From contig CAMBCD010000099.1 in NCBI GenBank assembly GCA_945863085.1, forward strand, positions 1-8,529: a stretch of 8,529 nucleotides of DNA, in the 5' to 3' direction. A program made the translations under genes and the position numbers. Source of the stretch: Bordetella parapertussis. Its GTDB lineage: Bacteria > Pseudomonadota > Gammaproteobacteria > Burkholderiales > SG8-41. Shown in pieces: positions 1 through 6,159 of this stretch (position 1 is the first letter of the stretch; each line of letters opens with the position of its first letter). A model generated the notes under the pieces. It was not told where the DNA came from, made no database searches, and saw only the letters and a program-made list of their open reading frames with translations.

Positions 1-462
1 CCGGAAAACCCGGCACTGGATTACATCAAGCGGGTGGTTGGCGTGCCGGGCGATGAAGTCATCTACAGCAACAAACGGCTGACCATCAACGGCCGCGAAG
101 TGCCGCTTAAGGCGGACGGTGAATTCAACTACCTTGAAGGCGGACTCAATTTTGTTGCCACCAGCCGTTTTCGTGAACAACTTGGCGAACACCAGCACTC
201 GGTGCTGGTGCAGGCCGCCGTCCCGCCGGTGCAGCTGAGCGGGGTGCAGCGCTTTCCCTTCCGCGACAATTGTGCATACAATGAGTCGGGTTTCCGGTGC
301 AAGGTGCCTGCGCAGCATTACTTCCTGATGGGTGATAATCGGGACAGCAGCAGCGACAGCCGCTACTGGGGTTTTGTGCCGGAGAAAAACATTGTTGGCA
401 GGGCATTTCTGATCTGGTGGAACTTCGACGACCTGAAGCGCATAGGGAACTCGATTAATTGA
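1..462 (+). CDS. lepB: Signal peptidase I, C-terminal part (5' end outside window)
   Basis: Signal peptidase I is the inner-membrane serine protease that removes signal peptides from exported proteins on the periplasmic side, using a Ser/Lys dyad. The reading frame is open from base 1, so the N-terminal membrane segments and the box containing the nucleophilic serine lie upstream; 153 residues are visible. Box D, with the general-base lysine, is seen as YIKRVVGVPGDEV, the lysine codon being bases 28-30. Box E is seen as GDNRDSSSDSRYWG starting at visible residue 111, followed by FVPEKNIVGRA, typical of the family. Two cysteines at visible residues 91 and 100 sit where E. coli LepB has a disulfide, though the spacing differs. 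An internal GTG at base 34 is not the start, because homology extends before it. It ends in TGA 19 bases before the preferred start of the next gene. The identification is secure. Confidence 0.96.
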   Translation, partial: PENPALDYIKRVVGVPGDEVIYSNKRLTINGREVPLKADGEFNYLEGGLNFVATSRFREQLGEHQHSVLVQAAVPPVQLSGVQRFPFRDNCAYNESGFRCKVPAQHYFLMGDNRDSSSDSRYWGFVPEKNIVGRAFLIWWNFDDLKRIGNSIN

Positions 463-469
463 CATGGAT

Positions 470-476
470 GGGGAGG
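470..476 (+). promoter_or_regulatory. Ribosome binding site deciding the DUF4845 start
   Basis: GGGGAGG lies 5 bases before the ATG at 482. It falls inside the reading frame if the upstream ATG at 464 is used, and that ATG has no comparable purine tract. This favours 482 as the true start. Confidence 0.65.
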
Positions 477-481
477 TCACG

Positions 482-838
482 ATGCACAAGCAGCGCGGAA
501 TTACGCTCACTGGTTTTCTGGTTTTTGCCGTTCTTGCGATCGCAGCCCTGTTGCTCGGTTTCAAGATCGGACCGGCCTACATGGAATACATGACCATCCA
601 GAAAACATTGCGTGCCCTGGCAACAGAGCCGGCCATGAAAACGGCGTCACGTGGCGAATTCAACAGTGCCTGGAATGCCCGCGCCGGCATGGACAACATC
701 AAGGCCATTGGCTACGACGACATCCAGATCGAAAAAGACGGTTCGGGCATCGTGCTCAGTGCCGAGTATTCCGTGCGTGTGCCGCTGTTCTACAACCTCA
801 GCGCGCTGATGGAATTCAAGCCCCGGTCCGACCAGTAG
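482..838 (+). CDS. DUF4845 family small membrane protein
   Basis: This is a 118-residue protein of unknown function, recognised by its place between lepB and rnc and by its shape: a short basic N-terminus (MHKQR), one hydrophobic segment at about residues 7-27, then a GPAYMEYMTIQKTLRAL stretch typical of DUF4845, and a soluble domain of about 80 residues. The topology suggests a single-pass inner-membrane protein with its C-terminal domain in the periplasm. The N-terminus MHKQRGITLTGFLVF resembles a type IV prepilin leader (basic, Gly, then hydrophobic), but the usual Glu at +5 is a Gly, so processing by prepilin peptidase is only a possibility. An in-frame ATG at 464 would add six residues (MDGEVT). 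I prefer 482 because of its ribosome binding site and because the family begins with a short basic stretch. The stop is 8 bases before rnc. Confidence 0.85.
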   Translation: MHKQRGITLTGFLVFAVLAIAALLLGFKIGPAYMEYMTIQKTLRALATEPAMKTASRGEFNSAWNARAGMDNIKAIGYDDIQIEKDGSGIVLSAEYSVRVPLFYNLSALMEFKPRSDQ

Positions 839-846
839 TCCGGCGG

Positions 847-1536
847 TTGAACGCATCGCCTGCTGTGGGCCCGGACACCGTCAGCGGAAATATCGGGCAT
901 CAATTCCGGGATCCCGGCCTGTTGCGGCGGGCGCTGACCCATCGCTCCTACGGCGCCGATCACAACGAACGCCTCGAATACCTGGGCGACAGCATCGTCA
1001 ATTGCGTCATTGCGCTGGAACTTTATGAGCGTTTTCCCGGTTTGAGCGAAGGCGAACTCTCCCGCCTGCGCGCCAACCTGGTCAACCAGCAGTCGCTGCT
1101 CGGTATCGCGCAGCAGCTGTGTATCGGTGATTACCTGTTGCTCGGCGAGGGGGAACTCAAGAGCGGCGGCGCGCAGCGCCCGTCGATACTCGCCGACAGC
1201 GTGGAAGCGATTCTCGGCGCCGTCATGCTGGACGGCGGATTTACCGCAGCACAGGGCGTCGTGCGCCGGCTTTTTGCCGGCAGCCTCGCAGGGATCAATC
1301 CCAATGTCAGCGGCAAGGACGCCAAAACCATGTTGCAGGAATTTACCCAGGGCCGGGGCATCGCGCTGCCGGTATATACATTGCTCGGTACCCAGGGGCA
1401 CGCCCATGCCCAGACTTTCCAGGTGCAATGCGCGATTGACGAACTGAAGATCCGTACCGAAGGCCAGGGCGCCAGCCGGCGCGCGGCGGAGCAGGATGCG
1501 GCGGGCAAGGCCTGCGCGCTGGTGATCCGGGCATGA
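847..1536 (+). CDS. rnc: Ribonuclease III
   Basis: RNase III cleaves double-stranded RNA, including the 30S rRNA precursor and structured mRNAs, as a homodimer. The 229-residue protein has the usual two domains. The catalytic domain (about 14-150) carries the signature NERLEYLGDS at 40-49, with metal-binding Glu41, Glu44 and Asp48, Glu68, and then Asp117/Glu120 in ILADSVEA; all are offset by three from the E. coli residues. The double-stranded RNA-binding domain (about 158-228) starts at KDAKTMLQEF and ends in the Ala-rich helix ASRRAAEQDAAGKACALV. The start is TTG at 847, the first start codon available in the frame; an in-frame GTG at 865 is the main alternative. Neither has a clear ribosome binding site, so translation may depend on coupling to the DUF4845 gene 8 bases upstream. 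It overlaps era by 4 bases (ATGA). Confidence 0.96.
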   Translation: MNASPAVGPDTVSGNIGHQFRDPGLLRRALTHRSYGADHNERLEYLGDSIVNCVIALELYERFPGLSEGELSRLRANLVNQQSLLGIAQQLCIGDYLLLGEGELKSGGAQRPSILADSVEAILGAVMLDGGFTAAQGVVRRLFAGSLAGINPNVSGKDAKTMLQEFTQGRGIALPVYTLLGTQGHAHAQTFQVQCAIDELKIRTEGQGASRRAAEQDAAGKACALVIRA

Positions 1537-2417
1537 CCGCTCATCGCTCCGGGTATGTCGCCATCATCGGCCGGCCGAACGTCGGCAAATCGACCCTGCT
1601 CAACCGCCTGGTCGGCCAGAAAATCAGCATCACTTCGCGGCGCCCCCAGACCACGCGCCAGCGCATCATCGGCATCGTGACCCGGCCGGAAACCCAGTAC
1701 GTTTTTGTTGATACCCCCGGTTTCCAGAATCGCCACGGCAGTGCGATGAACCGCCTGATGAACCGCAGCGTGTCGCGCAGCATTGCCGACGTCAATGTCA
1801 TCGTGTGGGTGGTCGAGGCGCGGCATCTGACCGCGGAGGACAAGGTGGTGCTGGGCCTGCTGCAGGACTGCGCGCCGGTGGTGATTGCCGTCAACAAGAT
1901 TGACGAACTTTCCAACAAGAACGAACTGCTGCCGTTCATGCAGGAACTGGAGATGCTGGCACATCCCGCGGCAATCGTTCCCGTTTCCGCCAAAAACGGC
2001 GTCGGCGCCGACAACCTGCTGGATGCCATCGCCGGTTTGCTGCCGGAGCAGGAACGCCTGTACGCGGAGGATGAAATCACCACTGCCAGCGAGCGCACCC
2101 TGGCCGCAGAGCTGGTGCGCGAAAAGCTGTTCCGGCTGCTCGGTGAAGAACTGCCGTATTCGACGGCGGTGGAAATCGAGAAATTCGAAATCGTCGACGG
2201 CCTGCGCCGCATCAATGCCGCCATCCTGGTCGACAAGTCCGGGCAGAAGGGTATTGTTATCGGCAAGGGCGGTGAAAAACTGAAACAGATCGGGACCCAG
2301 GCACGGCTGGACATGGAGCGTTTGTTCGGCGGCAAGGTGTTCCTTGAGGTCTGGGTCAAGGTGAAATCAGGCTGGGCGGATGACGATGCCGTGCTGAAAC
2401 GCACAGGCATAGAGTAA
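1533..2417 (+). CDS. era: GTPase Era, 16S rRNA-binding 30S assembly factor
   Basis: Era is an essential GTPase that binds the 3' end of 16S rRNA and helps 30S maturation. All expected elements are present in 294 residues: the P-loop GRPNVGKST at 13-21, the switch region with TSRRPQTTRQR at 34-44, DTPG at 60-63, NKID at 121-124 and the SAK motif at 152-154. The C-terminal KH domain contains GKGG at 244-247, followed by LEVWVKVKSGWADD near the end, the usual Era tail. The length is close to the 301 residues of the E. coli protein. The ATG overlaps the rnc stop as ATGA with no strong ribosome binding site, implying translational coupling. Rnc and Era both act on 16S rRNA precursor processing, so joint expression makes sense. 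The stop TAA lies at the edge of the AT-only island before recO. Confidence 0.98.
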   Translation: MTAHRSGYVAIIGRPNVGKSTLLNRLVGQKISITSRRPQTTRQRIIGIVTRPETQYVFVDTPGFQNRHGSAMNRLMNRSVSRSIADVNVIVWVVEARHLTAEDKVVLGLLQDCAPVVIAVNKIDELSNKNELLPFMQELEMLAHPAAIVPVSAKNGVGADNLLDAIAGLLPEQERLYAEDEITTASERTLAAELVREKLFRLLGEELPYSTAVEIEKFEIVDGLRRINAAILVDKSGQKGIVIGKGGEKLKQIGTQARLDMERLFGGKVFLEVWVKVKSGWADDDAVLKRTGIE

Positions 2418-2457
2418 AATATTTAATAAAAACAATATGTTATTTATTTTTATTAAA
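2415..2457. promoter_or_regulatory. AT-only island between era and recO, possible promoter or UP-like region
   Basis: Of 43 bases only two are G or C (C2433, G2439), in otherwise GC-rich DNA. It begins with the era stop codon and ends 34 bases before the recO ATG. No convincing pair of -35/-10 hexamers was found on either strand; TATGTT (2436-2441) and TATTAA (2451-2456) are only partial -10 matches without a matching -35. The composition would suit a DNA-melting or upstream promoter element, but this is inference from composition alone. Confidence 0.35.
2422..2457. repeat. 11-bp perfect inverted repeat, all A/T
   Basis: TTTAATAAAAA (2422-2432) is the exact reverse complement of TTTTTATTAAA (2447-2457). 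The 14-base middle contains a further AATA/TATT pairing (2434-2437 with 2441-2444) around TGT. As RNA this would be a weak stem of A-U pairs, with a U-rich right arm. It lacks the GC-rich stem of a standard intrinsic terminator. It may be a protein-binding palindrome, a poor terminator or attenuator, or a chance product of the AT-rich composition. Confidence 0.6.
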
Positions 2458-2491
2458 GTCGAACTGGAATTGGCGGCGGCACTGCACGGCC

Positions 2492-3217
2492 ATGGCTGAA
2501 CGCGCCCGTCGCGACGGCCAGCCGGCGTACCTGCTGCATACCTACCCGTACCGGGAAACCAGCCTGGTTGCAGAAATCTATACCCGGGATACCGGGCGGG
2601 TGGCGCTGATTGCGCGTGGCGCGCGGCGGCCGCGCTCGGCGCTGCGCGGCGTGCTGATGGCTTTCCAGCCGCTGCTGCTGGCCTGGTCGGGCAAATCCGA
2701 ACTCAAAACCCTGCACAAGGCCGAATGGCAGGGTGGATACGTGCCACTGCGCGGCCTGAGCCTGATCTGCGGGTTTTACCTGAATGAACTGCTGCTGAAA
2801 CTGCTGCCGAGGGAGGATCCGCACGAGCAGCTGTTCGAGGCCTATGCCGCAGCACTCGCGCAACTGCCGGCGGCGCAGGATCATGCCGCGGTACTGCGCC
2901 GTTTCGAGCGCGTACTGCTGCGGGAACTGGGGTACGGCCTGGTGCTTGATCGCGAGGTCGCCGGCGGCCATCCGATCGAAGCGGCGGCGCGTTATCGTTA
3001 TGTGCCCGAGCGCGGGCCGCTGCCGGCGCGTGAAGGCGGCGAACAAAGCGGCGTAGAATTGGCAGGGCAGACGCTGATCGACATGGCTGTCGATCATTAC
3101 GCAGACCCCCGGACGGTTCAGCAGAGCAAGGCGCTGATGCGCGCCCTGATCAACCATTGCCTGGGCCAGCAGACACTGCATACGCGACAACTGTTGCGCG
3201 ATCTGCAGCAGTTGTAG
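2492..3217 (+). CDS. recO: DNA repair protein RecO
   Basis: RecO works with RecR to load RecA on SSB-coated single-stranded DNA in the RecF recombination pathway, and anneals complementary strands. The 241-residue protein shows the family N-terminus, an OB-fold at about residues 10-80 with PAYLLHTYPYRETSLVAEIY, then RVALIARGARRPRSALRG and the hydrophobic LLLAWSGKSELKTL. A helical C-terminal domain follows, with CGFYLNELLLKLLPREDPHE. The zinc-binding cysteine cluster of some bacterial RecO proteins is absent, as expected in gammaproteobacteria. ATG at 2492 is the only plausible start, because no other start codon lies in this frame in the preceding gap. It has no recognisable ribosome binding site. 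The 74-bp gap before it is the largest in the window, so recO may have its own promoter or be affected by the AT-rich palindrome. The C-terminus LLRDLQQL is helical. Confidence 0.94.
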   Translation: MAERARRDGQPAYLLHTYPYRETSLVAEIYTRDTGRVALIARGARRPRSALRGVLMAFQPLLLAWSGKSELKTLHKAEWQGGYVPLRGLSLICGFYLNELLLKLLPREDPHEQLFEAYAAALAQLPAAQDHAAVLRRFERVLLRELGYGLVLDREVAGGHPIEAAARYRYVPERGPLPAREGGEQSGVELAGQTLIDMAVDHYADPRTVQQSKALMRALINHCLGQQTLHTRQLLRDLQQL

Positions 3218-3261
3218 TGTTGTAACAACTCTGGCGTTCAAAATTATTTGCAACTGATGTC
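3218..3261 (+). other. recO-pdxJ intergenic gap with weak promoter-like and palindromic sequence
   Basis: The 44-bp gap contains GTTGTAACAAC (3219-3229), a 5+1+5 inverted repeat that extends by two more pairs across a T/T mismatch (3216-3232). A weak promoter-like pair, TTGTAA (3220-3225) and AATTAT (3242-3247) with 16 bases between, matches the sigma-70 consensus 4/6 at each box. The resulting leader to pdxJ would be only a few bases, which makes it doubtful. There is no ribosome binding site before the pdxJ ATG. Confidence 0.2.
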
Positions 3262-4020
3262 ATGACCAGGCTCAGCGTCAATCTCAACAAAGTCGCGCTG
3301 CTGCGCAATTCGCGCAGCCTCGGCATTCCCAGCGTCACCCGCGCGGCGCGCATCGTGCTGGAGGCGGGGGGCCATGGCATTACCGTGCATCCGCGGCCGG
3401 ACGCGCGGCACATCCGCAGCACCGATGTGCACGAACTGGCGCAGTTGCTCAAATCCTCGCCGGCAGCCGAATTCAATATTGAAGGCAATCCCTTCGAGCC
3501 GCCGCTGCTGGAACTGGCGCGCGCGGTCAGGCCGCAGCAATGCACGCTGGTGCCGGATACTCCCGGCGCGTTTACTTCGGACCATGGCTGGAATATTGAA
3601 CGTGATGCGTCACGGCTGCGGCCGGTGGTGGAGGAGCTGCACCAGCTGGGCATCCGGGTCAGCCTGTTCATGGATCCGCTGCCGGAGATGATGGCCGCAG
3701 CAGCGGCAACCGGCGCACAGCGTGTCGAGCTGTATACCGAACCTTATGCGCGCGCTTTCGGCACTGCCGGTGAGGCAGCCATGGTCGGACGGTATGCAGC
3801 GGCCGCGCGTAGCGCACAGGCGGCCGGTCTCGGCGTCAACGCCGGGCACGACCTCAATCGCGACAACCTGCCGCGATTTCTGGCGGCAGTGCCCGGTGTC
3901 GCCGAAGTGTCTATCGGTCACGCGCTGATTGCCGATGCGCTGGAGCTGGGGCTGGCGGCAACGGTACGGGATTATCTGCGGGTGATGGGGGTGGGAACGG
4001 CAAAGGGGGCAGCGCGATGA
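3262..4020 (+). CDS. pdxJ: Pyridoxine 5'-phosphate synthase, non-enteric sequence type
   Basis: PdxJ condenses 1-deoxy-D-xylulose 5-phosphate with 3-amino-1-hydroxyacetone 1-phosphate to pyridoxine 5'-phosphate, the last ring-forming step of DXP-dependent vitamin B6 synthesis. The 252-residue (beta/alpha)8 barrel has ITVHPRPDARHI at 40-51 (His43, Arg45, His50), Glu74 in FNIEGNP and His196 in VNAGHDL. These correspond to the catalytic His45, Glu72 and His193 of E. coli. It differs from the enteric type: it begins LSVNLNKVALLRNSR rather than having VNIDH, has a SDHGWN loop after LVPDTPG, and has YTEPYA where E. coli has TGCYA. From memory these features are shared with Xanthomonas-type PdxJ. 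ATG 3262 is the only start available after the in-frame stop in the gap. It overlaps acpS by 4 bases; in E. coli pdxJ and acpS are also neighbours. Confidence 0.95.
   Translation: MTRLSVNLNKVALLRNSRSLGIPSVTRAARIVLEAGGHGITVHPRPDARHIRSTDVHELAQLLKSSPAAEFNIEGNPFEPPLLELARAVRPQQCTLVPDTPGAFTSDHGWNIERDASRLRPVVEELHQLGIRVSLFMDPLPEMMAAAAATGAQRVELYTEPYARAFGTAGEAAMVGRYAAAARSAQAAGLGVNAGHDLNRDNLPRFLAAVPGVAEVSIGHALIADALELGLAATVRDYLRVMGVGTAKGAAR
4004..4009 (+). promoter_or_regulatory. Ribosome binding site for acpS inside pdxJ
   Basis: AGGGGG within the last codons of pdxJ lies 7 bases before the acpS ATG at 4017. It is one of the few clear ribosome binding sites in this window, so acpS may be initiated independently as well as by coupling to pdxJ. 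Confidence 0.55.
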
Positions 4021-4394
4021 TTTACGGCATCGGCATCGACGTCATCCAGCCGCATCGCGTGGAGCGCTTGCTGGAAAAATACGGTGAACGTTTTGTACAG
4101 CGGGTGCTGACGCCGCTGGAGCGTCCCCGCTATGAACGGACCAGGCAACGCGTGTTTTTTCTTGCCAACCGCTTTGCCGCCAAGGAGGCTTTTTCCAAGG
4201 CCATGGGCACCGGTTTCCGTTATCCGGTAACCCTGCAATGCATCAGCGTGGTCCAGAACAGCGCCGGTAAACCCAGTCTTGCCTTCAACGAAGCGCTGGC
4301 GGAATTGGTGAAAAGCCGCGGCATCAACGGGCATCATCTGACCATCAGTGACGAATCCAACCTGGCCTGCGCCTGCGTGGTGCTTGAAACATGA
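4017..4394 (+). CDS. acpS: Holo-[acyl-carrier-protein] synthase
   Basis: AcpS transfers the 4'-phosphopantetheine group of coenzyme A to a serine of apo-acyl carrier protein, activating it for fatty acid synthesis in the cytoplasm. The 125-residue length is normal for this trimeric enzyme. The two magnesium-binding regions are intact: GIGIDVI with Asp8, and [17 protein letters not shown] at about 50-66 with Glu57 and Lys61. The end [17 protein letters not shown] is the usual closing strand, in the place where many homologues have SHxxxYA; the polar ISDE start is common. It begins at ATG 4017, overlapping the pdxJ stop, and ends in a 4-base overlap with nagZ, so three genes are linked in a chain of overlaps. 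Confidence 0.97.
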   Translation: MIYGIGIDVIQPHRVERLLEKYGERFVQRVLTPLERPRYERTRQRVFFLANRFAAKEAFSKAMGTGFRYPVTLQCISVVQNSAGKPSLAFNEALAELVKSRGINGHHLTISDESNLACACVVLET

Positions 4395-5452
4395 ATAAAT
4401 CAATACCCCTGGGACCGGTGATGCTGGATGTGGCGGGCACGGTATTGACCGGGGAAGACCGGAAACGGCTGCAACATCCGCTGGTCGGCGGCGTGATCCT
4501 GTTTTCACGCAATTTTGAATCCTGCGCGCAGCTGGCGCAGCTGACTGCAGACATCCACGCACTGCGCAGTCCGCCGCTGATCATCGCGGTCGACCATGAG
4601 GGCGGGCGGGTGCAGCGCTTCCGCGAGGGTTTTACGCAATTGCCGCCGATGCGCGAACTGGGCCTGGTCTGGGATCGCGATCGCCGCAAGGCGGTGGCAC
4701 TGGCCCAATCACTGGGATTTGTGCTGGCGGCGGAACTGCGGGTGTACGGCGTCGACCTGTCGTTCACGCCGGTGCTTGATGTCGATTATGGCAACAGCAG
4801 CGTGATCGGCGACCGCGCCTTTCATGCCAAACCGGAGGCGATTGCCGAACTGGCCATCGGCCTGATGCACGGCTTGCGTGACGGCGGCATGGCGGCGGTG
4901 GGCAAACATTTCCCGGGTCACGGCCATGTGCGTGCCGATTCCCACCACGAAGTGCCGGTGGATGAGCGGACGCTGGAGGATATCCACAACGAGGATCTGA
5001 TCCCGTTCCGCCGGCTGATTGATGCCGGCATGGGCGGCATCATGCCGGCGCACGTGATTTATCCGAAGGTGGATGCAGCGCCTGCGGGTTTTTCCGAAAT
5101 CTGGATCAAACGCATCCTGCGCGGCGACCTTGGTTTCGACGGCGTGATTTTCAGCGATGACCTGAGCATGGAAGGCGCCAGTGTCGCAGGCGGGGTGGTG
5201 GATCGCGCCATGGCGGCGCTGCTGGCGGGCTGCGACATGGTGCTGGTCTGCAACAATCCGCAATCGGCTGATGAATTGCTCGCTGGCCTGCACTACACCA
5301 TGCCTGCCGTTGCACTGGCGCGTATGGCGCGCATCCATGGCGGTGCGCATGCGGCAGATGCGGTCAAACTGCGCGAGGATGCTCATTATGTGGCAGCCTT
5401 GCATGCGATCAACGGGCTGGGCGCGCACACCCGTGAATTGCCTCTGGCCTGA
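4391..5452 (+). CDS. nagZ: Beta-N-acetylhexosaminidase NagZ (glycoside hydrolase family 3)
   Basis: NagZ removes N-acetylglucosamine from 1,6-anhydro-muropeptides in the cytoplasm during peptidoglycan recycling. Its products can act as signals for AmpC-type beta-lactamase in species that carry the AmpR system. The 353-residue single-domain TIM barrel has no signal peptide. Clear family motifs include [13 protein letters not shown] (8-20), [28 protein letters not shown], then [18 protein letters not shown] with the Asp183-His185 general acid/base dyad. [11 protein letters not shown] follows, where Asp256 is the catalytic nucleophile. It starts within the acpS stop codon (ATGA overlap) and lacks its own strong ribosome binding site. 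The 23-bp gap before the glycosylase gene is the first break after pdxJ. No muropeptide permease or ampR gene is visible nearby. Confidence 0.97.
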   Translation: MNKSIPLGPVMLDVAGTVLTGEDRKRLQHPLVGGVILFSRNFESCAQLAQLTADIHALRSPPLIIAVDHEGGRVQRFREGFTQLPPMRELGLVWDRDRRKAVALAQSLGFVLAAELRVYGVDLSFTPVLDVDYGNSSVIGDRAFHAKPEAIAELAIGLMHGLRDGGMAAVGKHFPGHGHVRADSHHEVPVDERTLEDIHNEDLIPFRRLIDAGMGGIMPAHVIYPKVDAAPAGFSEIWIKRILRGDLGFDGVIFSDDLSMEGASVAGGVVDRAMAALLAGCDMVLVCNNPQSADELLAGLHYTMPAVALARMARIHGGAHAADAVKLREDAHYVAALHAINGLGAHTRELPLA

Positions 5453-5464
5453 GCGGGTTGCGCC

Positions 5465-5472
5465 GGAGTGAG
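5465..5472 (+). promoter_or_regulatory. Ribosome binding site deciding the glycosylase start
   Basis: GGAGTGAG sits 3-7 bases upstream of the ATG at 5476, with GGAG 7 bases away. It lies within the frame that would be opened by the TTG at 5458, so the ATG at 5476 is the better start. Confidence 0.6.
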
Positions 5473-5475
5473 ACC

Positions 5476-6159
5476 ATGAGCCGTTCACGCATTGCGGAAA
5501 CGACTGTTGCCGCAACGACAGCTCCACAACCATTTTCCCTGGACTGCACACGCTGCTCACGCCTGGCTGCACACCTCGACGGCGTGCGTGCCGAACACCC
5601 GGATTACCACGCGCGTCCGGTGCCGCCATTCGGTGACCCCAAGCCCGGCCTGCTGATCGTCGGTCTCGCGCCCGGCATGCACGGCGCCAATCGCACCGGG
5701 CGGCCGTTTACCGGCGACCATGCCGGCATCCTGCTCTACGAGACCCTGCACCGTTACGGTTTCGGCAGCCGGGCGATCGCGGTTGATCCCGATGACGGGC
5801 TGGTGCTGCAGGGCTGCCGCATCACCAATGCGGTGAAATGCCTGCCGCCGGAAAATAAACCCTTGCCGGCGGAAATCCGTGAATGCAACGGTTACCTGCG
5901 TACTGAACTGCAGGCACTGGCGCCAGCGGCGATTCTGGCGCTGGGCACGGTTGCGCACCAGGCGGTGCTGCGCGCGCTGGATCAGCGCATTGCCGATTTT
6001 CCGTTTGCGCATGGCGCCCGGCACACAATCGGCAGCCACACGCAGCTGTTCGACAGTTATCACTGCAGCCGTTACAACACCAACACGCGGCGGCTGACCC
6101 CGGAAATGTTCCGCGAGATTTTTGCGGACATCAGGAAATATCTGGACCAGCGAACATGA
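5476..6159 (+). CDS. Uracil-DNA glycosylase, family 5 (UDGb-like), Fe-S type
   Basis: This enzyme is predicted to excise uracil, and perhaps other deaminated bases, from DNA as the first step of base excision repair. In the 227-residue protein, motif A reads GLAPGMHGANRTGRPFTGD at 63-81, characteristic of the UDGb group, which lacks the polar Asp/Asn of other families. Cysteines 24, 27 (CTRC), 122 (NAVKC) and 137 (REC) match the four ligands of the 4Fe-4S cluster in families 4 and 5. The DNA-intercalation motif is DSYHCSRYNTNTRRLT at about 194-208; the family consensus as I recall it is HPSRQNTNTGRLT, so Cys197 replaces proline. The first 18 residues are poorly ordered in character (Ala/Thr-rich). 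A TTG at 5458 could add six residues. The gene overlaps uvrC by 4 bases, tying two repair enzymes together. A close relative in family 4 cannot be fully excluded, but the HGANRTGR motif favours family 5. Confidence 0.88.
   Translation: MSRSRIAETTVAATTAPQPFSLDCTRCSRLAAHLDGVRAEHPDYHARPVPPFGDPKPGLLIVGLAPGMHGANRTGRPFTGDHAGILLYETLHRYGFGSRAIAVDPDDGLVLQGCRITNAVKCLPPENKPLPAEIRECNGYLRTELQALAPAAILALGTVAHQAVLRALDQRIADFPFAHGARHTIGSHTQLFDSYHCSRYNTNTRRLTPEMFREIFADIRKYLDQRT

Noticed and set aside
464..481. ATG 464 as the start of the DUF4845 gene.
   Set aside because: The ribosome binding site lies after it and points to ATG 482. The extra MDGEVT would put acidic residues ahead of the basic N-terminus.
1131..2410. 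Long minus-strand open frames opposite rnc and era (1131-1964 and 1541-2410).
   Set aside because: Both are shadows of strongly conserved genes on the plus strand. Their translations show low-complexity Ser/Arg- or His-rich sequence and no motif.
2422..2457. The AT-rich inverted repeat as a classic rho-independent terminator after era.
   Set aside because: The stem has no G-C pairs and would be very unstable. The T-rich arm alone is not enough, so it is listed only as a repeat.
2453..3253. A 266-codon minus-strand open frame covering recO and both flanking gaps.
   Set aside because: It is Gln/Arg-rich, has no motif, and lies opposite a recognisable RecO.
5458..5475. TTG 5458 as the start of the glycosylase gene.
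   Set aside because: ATG 5476 has a good GGAG 7 bases upstream, and that GGAG falls inside the TTG-initiated frame.
4709..5629. A 306-codon minus-strand open frame opposite nagZ and the glycosylase start.
   Set aside because: It spans two real genes and their gap, and the translation has no family resemblance.
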